The notes: generated by a model not told the origin, from the letters alone. 64,000 nucleotides of DNA from Hoplostethus atlanticus (GCA_034670405.1 JAXDDX010000018.1:372501-436500), one strand, 5' to 3'; shown: positions 47,930 through 60,391, numbered from the stretch's first letter. A program made the numbers and translations.

Positions 47930-50910
47930 AGATTTGGCTTGTTGTATCTAGTCTAGCATATGACCGTTATAGCATATACAGCAGTCCCTATTACACAGCC
48001 AAGTTATCTAGGAAATTAGAATGTGACATTTGCAAATATGTGTCTTCGATTTGGATCAAATGTAAAAAAAATTAAAAAAAGTCCCTGCCTTGGCTCTATC
48101 AAACCTTTGGTCTTAAATGCAGTATAAAAAGTTAATGTGAATGGAGGGCCAATAGACGCATTCCTTCTGACACTGTAAAAAAACTAATGTCGCAGTCTTA
48201 TAAAGCACTTAAGGATTCAAAAGGATTAAAAAAATTCCAATGCCGTAAAGGTCCTGACTGCACTAGACTGTTTTGACTTTTTGAATTCTGCAATTGCAAC
48301 TATGTGCATAGCATAGAAAAACCTTGGATCCTGACAAGGCAGAATTCAGCAGTAACACTGAGGTGTCGCTTCAACATAGTTTTATTCTATTCTATTCTTT
48401 GTTCTAGTTTTACTATTCTCTTTTTCATGGTTGATTAAATCTTGATTCGGTCCAAGATCAAAATCATTTGCATCAAGAATTGGTAATTGAGTACAATCAT
48501 GAGTGGTATTGTGAATCCTAATGTGTTTCTCATCTTAGATTATTTTTGTTCAGCATGTTCTTCCATTATTGTGATATTTTGTATCCATTTTTCTCGGTTT
48601 AACACTGTCATTGACTCCTAGTGAATCTGACAATGTACTTTAAAAAAAAAAAAACACACAAAACTTTACATTTGATACAACATTAGAAGAAAATGCCATG
48701 CTACTCAGGCCCTGATCAACTAACGGTTTGAGTTGCGTGGAATGTGCACTTGGAATGATATGCTATTCATTCACCAGTCGCAATGAGCAGAATGAGCAGA
48801 ATGAGCAGAATGTGCCTAATGCTGCTGGAACAGAAACACAACTACATTGTGCCATATGCAGCACCTAGTAATGATGTTTGGGAGAGGCTGGGAAGATTAG
48901 AGGTATTCACCAATACTTTGCAACATCAGCTCCGTCAGCACAAATTAGATCTTTTGAAAGGCGATGTTAAGTCAAAAGACTAGTTATTCAGAATGGCTAC
49001 AATAGGCAGGTGATGCAGCCAACAAGCAAGTGAGGGGATTCCATCCATATGGAGAGTGCTTCAACTGATTGAATTGGACTAGCTGGGTATGCAGCTCTGT
49101 TTCGGTGGACATATTTGTGCCACAACGTTGCATATTTTGTCAATTTGCACACAATTTATCAGTGAATAAAACGGAACGCTTGCAGAACTGAGTAGCAAAC
49201 AATTGCCCAATTTTCCCACACAATGCAACCTTTAAACCGATAACCGATAGCCTCAGATACACTGGAAGAGTCAAAACAGGTATAAGGTATCAAGTGTGAC
49301 ACATGCCCATGGTCACATGCCAAGCCTTCTGCCTCTAACAACTTAGAGTCTTTTTTTGTGTTGGATGTCGTAGGAGGCTGTTTGACTGGGACTGTTTAAT
49401 AGAAAACTAATCCGACTTACAGAAGGAAAATGCCAAACATTACACAGACATTACCAGACTGTTACACACGTCTGCTGTGGAGAAGGAATAGGCCGACCAA
49501 CATGCTGAGTCACAAGAGGCCTCTATGAGCCGGCAGTAATTAGTCTGAAATGAATAGGAGTCAGAGTCAGTGTAGGACAACAAACAGGGTAGCAATAGAC
49601 ACTTCTGCACGAGTATTTTCTCTGGCAATAACAGTTCAGTGACTGCAAGCTCAACTCAAACAAGGAAATGACTTGCCTGCATGGATGCCAAATTACGCCT
49701 TTCGACATGGGTAATTATTGGCCGTGCAATAGGGTGGGGGGTGGGGGGTGTGAGGCACCTAAACACCATGTAGATGTTACCATAAATAATGTTAACGACA
49801 GTACACAGTGCCAACACAACAGCACACAGGATCAAATGCATCAAATGATGTCAAGATGATATCCAGTGAGTCATGGATAACCAATAATCATAATAACCAA
49901 TACAAATAAAAGGCAGCTTATACATCACATTAACATTTTTAGTAATTACCCTCATTTTAAAGATTTATCTATGTAGCTACTACCTAATTCCTCCATTAAC
50001 AGCCCAATCAGTAAGTGCAGTATGTCACCACTTGTTGCCCTATCACTGGCTTTGTTCATGTGAAGATGTATAGGATTTACATTTTTTTTCCATTATGAAA
50101 ATTCTTATTTTATAAAATGCTGATAATTATTGTCTGAGGTTTTGATACTACATGTGATAGTACTGTATGTGACAGCCTGTACTGTATTGTCATTTTTACA
50201 AACACTGGAGTAGAACAGACCTTTATTTTGATTTATGATGGCATAAGAAAGCTTGAAACCAATTCTCAAAGTCAGCTCAACATGCTGCATATAAATTATA
50301 GACATTCAATGGTTTCTATTGAAAAAGAGGTGGAAATGGAAACCAATCGGCATGAGCTGTTAATTATTTTGTCTATGAGTCTTACATTTTTTGTTTGCCA
50401 AAAGCTCTAAATCAAGATAGAAACAAATAACCAGAGGGAGTGTAAAGTTGACTCAACTGGAAGAATGGATACTATGTAGTCATTCATGGTTTCACTACAA
50501 AGGAAACACGACTAGTGCCGATGTGGTTTGTTCTTAATTTTTAGGTCAGTAGCCCAGATGTTAAGCAAGATCGTCTGTGTCGCCCTCTAAAACAACACAT
50601 ATTGTTTATAGAAATAATAAATCAGACAACACTTACTTGGGTGTGTCTTTCCAATGGCCTTTGAGACATGATTCAGAGCAGTGGAAAGCCATTATGAGTA
50701 AGCAAAATTCCACATTTTCTGCAATCCAGTAACTGTGTGTATGTGCATGTGTGCTTGTGTGCGTGTGTGCACGGCATTGGGGTGTGTAGACACTATTGTG
50801 GCTAGCTGTACTATTCCCCTCTGTCTGATGACTCAGTTGCACTTTCATTTGTGGCAAGGATATGACATGAACTGGTCATTCACTCTCTTCTCCTCTCAGT
50901 CTGAATCATA
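47930..50910. other. Intergenic sequence, one small tandem repeat
   Basis: ATGAGCAGAA repeats about 3.5 times at 48783-48815 and opens a 66-codon frame without a recognised motif. No other gene or repeat was identified. Confidence 0.4.
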
Positions 50911-50918
50911 TCCTCGAC

Positions 50919-50960
50919 CACACACACACACACACACACACGCACGCACACACACACACA
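50919..50960. repeat. (CA)n microsatellite
   Basis: CA repeats with a CGCACG interruption. Confidence 0.93.
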
Positions 50961-51070
50961 ATCAAGAACAATCAAGCACATCTCTTTGTCATATCCTTGT
51001 GTAGGGATGAGGAGGTGAAGGGCAGACACACCCAAGTCTACGCATGTGCTCCTCACCCTGTCTAGCGCGT

Positions 51071-51123
51071 ACACGCACACGCACACACACACACACGCAC
51101 ACGCACACGCACACGCACGCACG

Positions 51124-51154
<31 letters not shown>
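51071..51154. repeat. (CA)n/(CACG)n microsatellite
   Basis: About 80 bases of CA with regular CG interruptions, ending four bases before the donor of the candidate exon at 51160-51309. Confidence 0.95.
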
Positions 51155-51159
51155 CCTAC

Positions 51160-51309
51160 CTTGTGAGTCATGGACTAAAGCTGTGAAGCTGGGAGGGATG
51201 CAGACACGGGGCAGAGGGACTAAGGTCTGCAGTGTCTCTCCTCCCTGCAGCTCAAACACAAGTTGCAAGCCACCCAATCCCATTTCCAGAATCCTCCTTA
51301 CACCCCACC
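51160..51309 (-). other. Candidate 150-nt minus-strand exon, phase 1-1, unknown
   Basis: On the minus strand TTATGCAG precedes 51309 and a donor GTAGGG follows 51160 (ACAAG then GTAGGG). A single open frame crosses it in phase 1 to phase 1 and reads 50 residues, including ILEMGLGGLQLVFELQ and RVCIPPSFTALVHDSQ. I do not recognise the peptide. The acceptor lacks a good pyrimidine tract. It might be a coding exon of an unknown minus-strand gene or a 5' exon of the microRNA host. Confidence 0.3.
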
Positions 51310-51319
51310 CTGCATAATG

Positions 51320-52620
51320 ACATTGTAAACTATCACACTCAGACAACGAACACCGTGTATGTCGGTGTACCCCTCAGAGTTTTACTTTAGTGGGGGAGAA
51401 TGTGCGGGTTTGCCTGCCTCCTCTTTCTCTCCCCCACATCCTCGTGACTGAGGGTGGTGAGAGAGACGAGGCTGCAGAGTCATTCCTCTTGTGCCCAGGA
51501 ATAAAGTAAGAATCTCAAATATGTGGCTGCCATCCCAGCAGAGGACTGAACAGCACTTGAAGGAATGATAAACCAATATTAGGGCATAACACTCTGGAAA
51601 GTAAAACATTTTGCTATACGGTTCAAAACCAGAAGGTAATTTTACCAACTAATGGAAAAAACAGATGGAATGACCTCCAGGGCATAGAAATATGTTTAGC
51701 TATGTTAGCACTGACCGCTAAAAACATAACATAATCATATAAACAGGTTGAAGGTGTGAAGTGTGTGGCATTCAATAACAACACATTAACACCTACATTA
51801 TGGAGGAATGACTGCAATGTATTTTTCACTGATAATGCTGCACTTTTCAAACCACTGTCACAAACCACAATACAACCTAATATAGGAGAAAATTGTGAGT
51901 ACGTAAACAGAAAATTGTTACGCACTTAAACATGTAGTCTTGTTTTTACTAGAATAAAAATGCATTGCTCTATTTTATTAAAGATTTAAAAGGAGTAATT
52001 ATCAATAATACATAATAAAAATGCACTGCAACCTAATTTTGTAGTACATCAAATAAATATAGATTACAGAAGACCTCTTAAGAAGAGTTTCGCAAACACA
52101 CAATACAGAGCAGATGCATTCCTTCTGCTTGGCACGAACAGAAATGACAATGAGATATGGCCTATAAAATGTGAATCAATCAGCCCCTCTGTGGTTCTGC
52201 TGTATGACCGTGAATTAAACAGACTGAGAGGGCTGCAGATGTGGTATCACACACTGCACTGTATTACTCATACCTACAGTATCAGTACTTTACAGAGGAC
52301 GCAGACTTCCCTTTTTCTTTTCGAGCGAAGGCTTATCATAAAAGAGTGAGTGGTTTATTTTTCCAGTCAGAGACAGGATATGCTGTAAAAATCTACTAAA
52401 CCCAAAAATGTACAACCCGCTCTGTGTACCTCCACCTTTACTACCCTCGAAGGAAATGGCCCACCTGGATCCTGGCAATCCACCTCAGCATCCACTCATT
52501 TAGAGTTTGTTTGTAGAAAAATATATCTGTCAGGGCTTTGTCAGTGTTGAGGTCAACACTACGATGGGGGATATATTACTCAAACACACTGGCCACTGGT
52601 GTCTGGTGTGTATCTCCAGC
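51320..52620. other. AT-rich intergenic or intronic sequence
   Basis: The 100-codon minus frame at 51623-51925 has no known motif. Nothing else was recognised. Confidence 0.4.
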
Positions 52621-52630
52621 CGTTAACACG

Positions 52631-52650
52631 GTGCTGCTGCTGCTGCTGCT
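52631..52650. repeat. (CTG)n trinucleotide repeat
   Basis: About six CTG units. Confidence 0.9.
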
Positions 52651-52659
52651 TCGGTGCCG

Positions 52660-54770
52660 GGCGAAGTAACAGGCTTTTTCGTCTGTGATTAACTAGGCAG
52701 ACACTGAGGTTGACAAGTCACATCTGGGGGTGATTCTTTCAGAACATCGTCACTGGATTTAAGTTGGAGATGCAGTAAAGGTAATAGAACAGCGCTCCAC
52801 ATATTCAGGGTAGCAGGAAGGTTGAAGCAATACCGGACGGGAAATGCGGAGGTGTATGGCTCCATTTTAGAGCAGTAAGGTAACTATCCCCTTTCACCCT
52901 ATGATGGAAAACTGCTCTTCTTCTAGAAGACACTGTGACATTGACATTCAATCATGTACTGGATATGAATAAAATGAATGAAAAAGCTGTTATTATTTTT
53001 CCTTGCTGTCTCTGTGCCTAGTGTCTATAGGTAATGTGTTATTGTGGAGGTTATTGAGATGTCCCTGCACCAATGCCACCAAGACAAACTGCTCTACATT
53101 CATTAAATGAAGTGAATCTGTTTCTGATCAAAGTGAGCTGGGACTAGCCAGGCTCAGATGTAAAAAGGAAAGCTAAGAAAGTAGAAAGGGTAAGAAATTA
53201 TAAAAAAAATTTAAAAAAATGGTACTGAGAGCATACCGTCCTCAGCATTTGTCTTCCTTTATATATGTCTTTGCAAAGTTTTTCCCCACAGTGAACTGCT
53301 GAGCGGGCTGTTTCAAGGCAAAAGGGTCAGCCATCCCATTAGCCTATTGTTGTCAAGATTAATGCTGAGACTGGAAATTACCGATGAGATGTTGTAGGGT
53401 AAGTGTAAGCCTTATTGTAGGCGCAATGTCAGTGTTGTGTAGTTGAGTATAGGTCTGACTCCGGGAAGCCAGACAGACATCTGTAGGCAACTAATTCAAC
53501 ATTTATAATAGCAGGTGTCCACTTAATACTCTAAATGACATCCAAGCCAGGTTTCTATGTCGGCTCTCACCTTAGTTTAACAGCACAAGGAATAGTTACA
53601 TTTGATCCCCTGGACTGGTAAATCTTGTGATGTCCTCTCAGTCATAGATTGCTGTGACTTGTACCTATTGGATAGCACAAAAAAAGCTGTGCCTCTAATA
53701 AAGTCTCACTCTATTTACACTCTTTTGTTTTTTACTACTGCTGCTGTCTTTGCTGCAGTGCTCTGCGATTGGCTGAATACCTGTCTCAAATCACTTTAAT
53801 GCCGCCTGGATGAGGAGCGCTATTGGTTGCTGTTCCACCCCCCCCCCACACACACACACCCACCACCCCCACATCCCCGGCCTAGATGAGCAGGCAAGCA
53901 GATGCGTGCATGAGGTGGGGCTATTCTCCCAAAGAGGAGGAGGCGCTCGGGGCCAGGCAAGGTAACAGAGTTCCAGCATGGGGCACGGTGAGGCTGGCTG
54001 CTCTTCACTACCACAGGTATACTTTCGTGCAATCACTTTTCAGAATGAAATACATCTTTAGAATGTAAATATCAAACTGCTCTGGGTTAAAAGATCTAAG
54101 ATTTAAGGAGAAAATACATAAATGAATGATTTTCTGAAAATGGAGTCGATTTGCCTTGGTGGTTGTTTGCCTTGAGATGATCAGAGACTGGAGGTACTTT
54201 TACGTCACTGGACCAACAATATACATCTCTGCAGAGAAGTCTGAAACCTATTCTGTCCCCCTGCTGAGTCATGGCCTCTCTCAACCCCTTAACCCTCATC
54301 CAGCCCTCCCCGACTGAGGAGACTCACTGACAAGCTCCAAACTCACTTCAGGGCAGCACATCAAAGCTTAACAAGAACTGGCTGGCATCCCACATAGACC
54401 TCACAATGACACTGTGGTAAAAGAAATTAGGTCATGCCAATGCTGTGAGTCACTTCACGTGGTCTTAAGCCACACAACCTAACACAAATACACAAACAAA
54501 CACGCAATGCACTCTAAAAACACACCGTCTGTAAAGTGAAGTGGCTATCAGCTTTGGAACGTTGTCTACGGGAGGGCTGGCATGGACGCTCAACAGTCTC
54601 TCACATCACCACGTCTTGCTTTACAGTTAGGGATGGTGAAATGGGAGTGGAGATTTTTTTTTTTCCTGCAACAGCCGCCATTGGTGCTGCTACTGTATAT
54701 GTACAACAGTGGGTGTGACTTCCACCTGCAGGCCAGCCCAAGAAGTGAAGCTCGATAAAGTCTGGACTTA
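52660..54770. other. Noncoding sequence, nothing recognised
   Basis: A C-run followed by CA repeats lies at 53837-53862. Frames at 53791-54068 are compositional. Confidence 0.4.
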
Positions 54771-54771
54771 C

Positions 54772-54825
54772 CATTAGGACCAGGGGTGCGCTCATTCCCA
54801 TCCCTCCGTCAGTTACCACGGCCAC
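54772..54825 (-). other. Candidate 54-nt minus-strand exon with near-consensus splice sites
   Basis: On the minus strand TGTCTTTCTTGTGTCCTTTAG precedes 54825 apart from one or two bases, and the donor AATG then GTAAGTCC follows 54772. Only one frame is open and reads the 18 residues VAVVTDGGMGMSAPLVLM in phase 0. The peptide is not recognised. It could be a 5' exon of the microRNA host, 25 kb upstream of miR-100, or an exon of another minus-strand gene. Confidence 0.4.
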
Positions 54826-54829
54826 CTAA

Positions 54830-55415
54830 AGGACACAAGAAAGACACGTCATTGCATGACATGGGGCACGAGGGAAAAAGGAAGTAGAGAGGTGTTATGC
54901 ATCAAATGTCCATCAAAACATCAAACTGCTAACAGAAAAGCCATGATGACTAACATGTTATGGCTCTGCTTTGACTAGTCCATAGCATCTCCACAAAAAA
55001 TTCAGCGTATGTTATCAGCGGTGATAAAATGGAGTCTAATACTTGAATCAGAGCGACAGTGGTTGTTTGGTAGATTGAGGTCAGGATTCTGCTCGCAGTG
55101 TTACGTAACCTGGTATATGGGCCAGAATAATAGTATTACATATGAGATTGCGGTTCAAACAGGAGTCACGGTGGTAAACGCCAGACTGATGCAGACTGCG
55201 GCAGTGTCTGAGTTTTCAGGCTGTGGCTTTGTACACATAAAAGACATGTATGCCCCTGAGTGCACTGTAACTCTTTTTCTTCTTTCCTCCTTTCATTTCT
55301 TCCTCCGTCAGTTTGTTCTCTCCAATATTTCATCAGCGGTTCTTTGCTCTATTTTTTCATTTGCCTCCATTGCCACATTTACTCTTCCCCTTCCTCATTC
55401 TGAGTCTGTGTGGTG

Positions 55416-55416
<1 letters not shown>
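54830..55416. other. Sequence without a recognised gene
   Basis: A 135-codon plus frame (55009-55416) runs up to the GATA repeat. It has no known motif, and its C-terminal half is hydrophobic only because the DNA is pyrimidine-rich. Confidence 0.35.

Positions 55417-55486
<70 letters not shown>
55417..55486. repeat. (GATA)n microsatellite
   Basis: About 17 perfect GATA units. Confidence 0.97.
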
Positions 55487-55969
55487 GGCTGACTATTTAG
55501 TCTGTTTCTCTCTCTACCCTCCATCTCATTTGGTTCTTGTCAATTTGTCATTGCCACTTTCTTTTTTTATGTCTTGCTCTGGAAGGGTGGGATATCCGCA
55601 TTGGTTGCTATGGCACCAGACAGCTCCTCGTTTCCTCAGACAAGGGCTAGCTGTGATTGTGTGTCTGTGTATGTATGTCTGTGCGTGTGCATGTATGTGC
55701 GTCCACATGTGTAATTGGGTGTGCACGCAATGTACGCGTGTGCAAGGTCTCGTGTGTTTCATGCGATGAGGAGTGGCAAAGTAATCATCATCAATGTCTG
55801 TGTTAGGTTTACATTCGGAGTAATCACTGTTAGGTCTCATTGAAGATTCATGATGAAGGTGTTAAAGCTGATGAGCTATCTTAATTTTATTCATGAGATT
55901 TGAATTAGGTTACAGCTGGCAGACAATCCTTTGATTTTTGAGATTTAATTTCTATCAGTCCTATATTTC

Positions 55970-56117
55970 TTTTTTTAGAAGATTTTTTTCTGCCTTTATT
56001 CAATATTTAGTAGAGAGAGACAGGAAAGATTGAGTGAGAGAGGAGGGAAGACATGCAAGTCCCGGGCCGGATTCAAACCCGGTTATGTGGTATACCGCTG
56101 AGCCACCAGGACGCCAT
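55970..56117 (-). mobile_element. tRNA-derived SINE (family B) with target-site duplication
   Basis: On the minus strand it begins GGCGTCCTGGTGGCTCAGCG (A box TGGCTCAGCGG) and has the B box GGTTTGAATCC. It continues through a CT-rich body and ends in an AATAAAGGCAGAAAAA tail. A 13-bp duplication with one mismatch flanks it: AGTCCTATATTTC at 55957-55969 and AGTCCTAGATTTC at 56118-56130. Confidence 0.88.
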
Positions 56118-56247
56118 AGTCCTAGATTTCAGTACAGTGCAGTGAATGTGTGCATAGGCACGTGCACATGTGGGTCTGTGTGCACACATTTTCCCTGCCA
56201 CATCTTGGGCCACTCCTTGTTGACCTGCCCTGTATCCTGTTTTCACT

Positions 56248-56262
56248 CCAGCAGGGGGCACT
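56248..56262 (+). promoter_or_regulatory. CTCF-like motif
   Basis: CCAGCAGGGGGCACT is a full match to the CTCF core motif in forward orientation. Confidence 0.5.
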
Positions 56263-56468
56263 GTCTGCCTGACACTAAATGCCTCCTCCTTACACCCATT
56301 GAATATTGGGTGATACTATCTTAATTTTTCAGAAAACACAAACTGACCTTGCCATTTTTGATGAAAGAAACCTCAGTAAATCAGACTTTATGCTTAACAC
56401 CTACTTGATGTGATGAGTAACACCTACTTGATGAAAAGAATGAGTAACAGCTGATCTCCCTCCGATCC

Positions 56469-56757
56469 AAACAAGAGATCTTCAAATGATCTTAAATAAG
56501 TGTCACTCTCTCCTGAATATGAGAGGTGTTTGATCTATGATGTTTTATGACTCACACATGAACAGTTATCACATCCTGCTGCATGTTCCTATTGAAGCCA
56601 CGGGAGCAGCAGCCATATAGCAGGAGCTTATTACCATTATATATGTCACATGTTAGCATCTTCACATTTATCTCATAAAGTCTCAAGGATTTGTTCTCTC
56701 CGTTATCTCCTCTTTGGGGGTTTTAGGAGAAACATTTCTTAAGAGATGAAGAAAAGA
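56469..56757. repeat. Duplicated element, copy B (142-bp core at 56556-56697)
   Basis: This is the partner of 14881-15225, in the same orientation. The core has 138 of 142 identical positions and no gaps; flanks are more diverged and shorter by about 56 bases overall. Confidence 0.9.
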
Positions 56758-56759
56758 TG

Positions 56760-59745
56760 ACTGAGCAAAAATTTCTGATCTGAAGCGGGATCTCAGGACT
56801 TGGTACGTTACATTAGCTGCGTAGAGATCCTCCAAACGAAGAGATGGCTGGTAACTGTCGAAACCAGGGGAACTAGCTGCTCTGACAGCTGGGGTGGTAA
56901 AGAAAGGGAGCACTTAAGCACGTGTGTGTGTGTGTGCGTGTGCATGTGCATGTGGGACGGTTGTGGTACTGGGTGAAAGAGGTGTGTTTTTTCCACCCTG
57001 AGGGGCCTCAGGCTGGGGAAGGGTGAGGCGGAGCTTTGGGGAGGCGCACATGGGGCGGGCTGTTTCAGCTGAACTCAGTGCACTGTAACAGCGCTCGGGG
57101 CGGGAGGTCATAGAGTCCAGCATTCCTCTAGAGCGATGTCTGTTTACACGACTGCCGCTGTGCAGGGGGGAGGTGGCAGCTCTGCATAACTACACCATCA
57201 GATAACACTCATTGCTTGCATTTATGTACATCATCGGCCAGGGAGATAAGACTCCTTTATTCATTGTTTCAAATGTGGGAACGTTTTCAGAAATTATATG
57301 TTTTAACCCACTCATTCATACACACAAATTCCTCAAGTCAACAATGGTTTCAGAGTAAACCTAACTGAAGAAACAGGCTTCTGGCTGGCCTCAAAGTATG
57401 TTTGTGCAGTAATACAGCACAGTGATATACTGCATGCCGCCGCATATCACCCTTGTGTAAATCACATACAGAGAGATAGTGAGAGTCTAAGCCTGCTAAG
57501 CCTGTGATATGACTGGGTGAACTCAGCACAACCTTGGGCTGAGCAGTGATCAGTGAGACTGGAGCAGTGATGGGTAACTAGCAATTTGTGAGCCACATCT
57601 GGTAGCGGCACTATTTTTTGCCTATATGTGTGCAGTAACAGGCACCGGTGCTTAAACTATTTATGTTTTATGATTGCATCTCTGTCAGATGAACATAGTG
57701 ATAGCAAGAGGTCTTGTCCAATGCTCTCTGGGTTTACGACAGCCTCTAGGCATGTCACAGACAAATGTCACGCATCATATATTATCAGACTTGTCATTTT
57801 TCATTGAACAAGCTCTTTTGAAGGTTTATTTTAACAATTAACTCAAATTTAGGATACATTTAGCCTAAATATATATAATACAATGCACAAAATACAACGC
57901 TTCATTCTTATTAGAACAGAATCTAAAAGTTAAATGATACTCAATAATACATAATATCCAATCATCTCTGTTACAAATGTTAGTCCATGTAAAATATAGA
58001 CTATAATACTGAAGATCATAGCAATCTTCTGCACGTTACCTCTACATTAAGTGTACTGTATGTAGAAATACACAGCCTCCAGCCCCTAGTAACTACATGG
58101 CCAAAAGCGGCATCATATTTGCCCGTCCCTGGACTGGGCTAGGCCAAACCTGAGCTGAGATTATCTAGGCTCAGTTAGGCTAAAGAGGGCTGGTTTGGCC
58201 TCGTCTGAAATGAGCCGAGCTTATCGGGTTATTTATGTAGGAATGGGTTGAACTTGGCTGAGCTGAATCTCTCTGCTGGGCTCTCTGCTTGGCTGACCTT
58301 GGCTAATCTGGGCTGAACTTTGACTGTAGCTCCTCTGTGCTGCGGCTTTCACATCGCAGAGCCTGGAGGCCAGCTGGTCAGCTCCAGGGGAGTACAACAG
58401 AGATGGGGAGTGACACCCAAGCCCCAGAGAGACAGTGCTCTGACTGTACTGTGGACTTGGGAGGGTGCTATGGCTGTCAAAGGCCCCATTGTTTGACAGG
58501 CCAGCATGGTTTCACATGCAGCACATGATTCTCGCTGTGGGTCTGAACTGCAGCCCAGTCTGACCTAAACTGTCCGGGAGGATGTAGCTGTGGCCTCCCT
58601 GGGCAGGTTAAAGTGTAACCGTGTCCGTGTTTTCTCAGGAAAGTGTGTTTATCTAGAGGACCAACACGGAGGCCCTTTTGTTTAACTAAGTAGAAAGGCT
58701 CGCCCTAAAAGTAAAGCTCTCTGAAAACACACAGGAACCAGGTGGCCCTTCTCTGTTCCATTTACTGCTGGTTATGTACAGTGTACATAAGAGTGTGTTT
58801 CAATGCTTGTACACATGTGAGAAGAAGCATAGGACAATGCAGATACTGTACATAGAAAATTAAAGGTCAAACAAATCAGTCAGCAGGACAGAGGAAACCT
58901 GAGCTGAGATGTTTTATCCTCAACAATGCAAACTGCATTTAATGAAAGTGCGCAGAGGCACCTATCCACTGCGGGGAGTAAAACAGCTGCAGCCAATTAA
59001 ATGCAAAGTAGTGTGAGGTAAATGATTGAGCACAATGTGGCACCGTTCAGCATGCTGCAAAACTGGTTAGATGAGTTTCTGAGGTGTTTCTAGAGAGGCG
59101 GAAGGCATTATCCATCACCAACAACTATACGGCTGACTGAGGCACAAAGAAAAATGTCAAACCTTGAAGATTTTGATGGATACAACTTGAAGGATTTCAT
59201 TCCAAGCCACATTATTTTGAAAGATAAATTCCATGAGTTCTTTGTTTTCAGAAATACAGTATATTATAGTTTTGTTATATTTGTAAGCAGATATCTTACA
59301 ACTAAAATATTATCTTATTGTGAGTTTTACTTTCATGTCATCAATGTTAAATCGATCCAAACTGGATATATTTAAAAAATGTCTGTATGGTAGTACTTTT
59401 GGTAAAGTAGCAGAAACTGGAAAAGACTACAATGAAAACATTCAGTGTATGGGCATATGTGCTGTTTTCAGTTGGATATGTGTTGTACATTGCCCTGAGG
59501 CAGAAACTGCAGAAGACATTTGAGACATTCTCCAGGGTTACACTTTGGCCTGCATCTTTTCAAGAATGGTACAGTATGTACTGTCCTTAGGTTGTTAGAG
59601 CCAAAAGCTGTTACTTATTTTAGTGTTTGAAATTATTTTGAATCTCCTGATACGACAGGTCATGCCTTGACAGAAGAAGTCAGAGGCATCAAGTTAAGAC
59701 ATGTTATCCGAAAAGTTTGAGGGAAAAAATAAAGAAGTTTGAAAT
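56760..59745. other. Noncoding sequence, mildly GC-rich
   Basis: A GT repeat lies at 56920-56940. From 58130 to 58330 there are imperfect repeats of GGCTGA/GGCTAA words. The 63-codon plus frame at 58337-58528 and the frames at 59154-59523 show no family motif. Confidence 0.4.
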
Positions 59746-59750
59746 GTTAG

Positions 59751-60391
59751 TGTGGCAGACTGGGGGGGAGGGAGTGGGTGAGGCGTAGGCTGGATCCAGG
59801 GGAGTCGAGTCAGTGGACTGATCCTCCCTGGATCCAGCACGGCTGCGGCCAATTAAGGCTGATTGCAGCCCGGCCCTTTTAACCTGAGTGTGTGACTGTG
59901 TGAGGGAGAGCGGTTGCGTCAGTGTGAGAGGCTGACGGAGTGAGTCTGAGTTCGACAGCAGACGAGGGAGTCGACTGTCTGCAGGATGGAGCGGAGAACG
60001 AGACCAGCAGCAGTGACCGAGCGAGGTCCGCGGCTGGGTTGCCGGCGAGATGCGCAGGCGGGAGAGACAGAGTGGGGAAGCGGCCGTCTCCAGCAGCGAC
60101 GACCGAACCAGGGAGGATGCGACCGGGAGCAGTCTGGAAGAGCTGCCCAGTCGGGCTTGGAGCAGGACGCTCCTGGAAGCCTGGTGGACTGGCAGCTTTG
60201 GTGCCAGCTTTGGTGCTGACCTGCCGGGACGGAAGGGAGGTGCGCCAGCTGAGGGAGACGGCGCCAAACACCTGCCGTCAACACCGGGTCGTATTATTCA
60301 TTGCTATGTTGCAAATAAAACGACCCTGCTGGCCCGTTAACTCTGCCCTCCTGCCTGTGTCTCTGTCTGTCACGGACCCGATATCATAACA
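59751..60391 (+). mobile_element. GC-rich dispersed element, possibly a solo LTR
   Basis: The block is much more GC-rich than its surroundings. It starts TGTGGCAGAC and ends GATATCATAACA, i.e. TG...CA ends. It has a TTTTAA-containing promoter-like stretch near 59878 and an AATAAA signal near 60315, shortly before the end, as in an LTR R/U5 region. A clear target-site duplication was not found. Frames on both strands are compositional. Confidence 0.5.

Noticed and set aside
48783-48983. 66-codon frame starting with repeated MSRMSRM
   Set aside because: The start is a 10-bp tandem repeat and the rest matches nothing recognised.
55009-55416. 135-codon plus-strand frame ending at the GATA repeat
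   Set aside because: No motif; hydrophobic C terminus arises from T/C-rich DNA.
2790-59523. Search for pts, ncam1 or other 11q23 neighbours of BCO2
   Set aside because: No exon encoding recognisable PTS, immunoglobulin or fibronectin-type sequence was seen on either strand.
59704-60389. Many long frames of 77-187 codons on both strands
   Set aside because: All lie within one GC-rich LTR-like block where stops are rare; none shows a domain.
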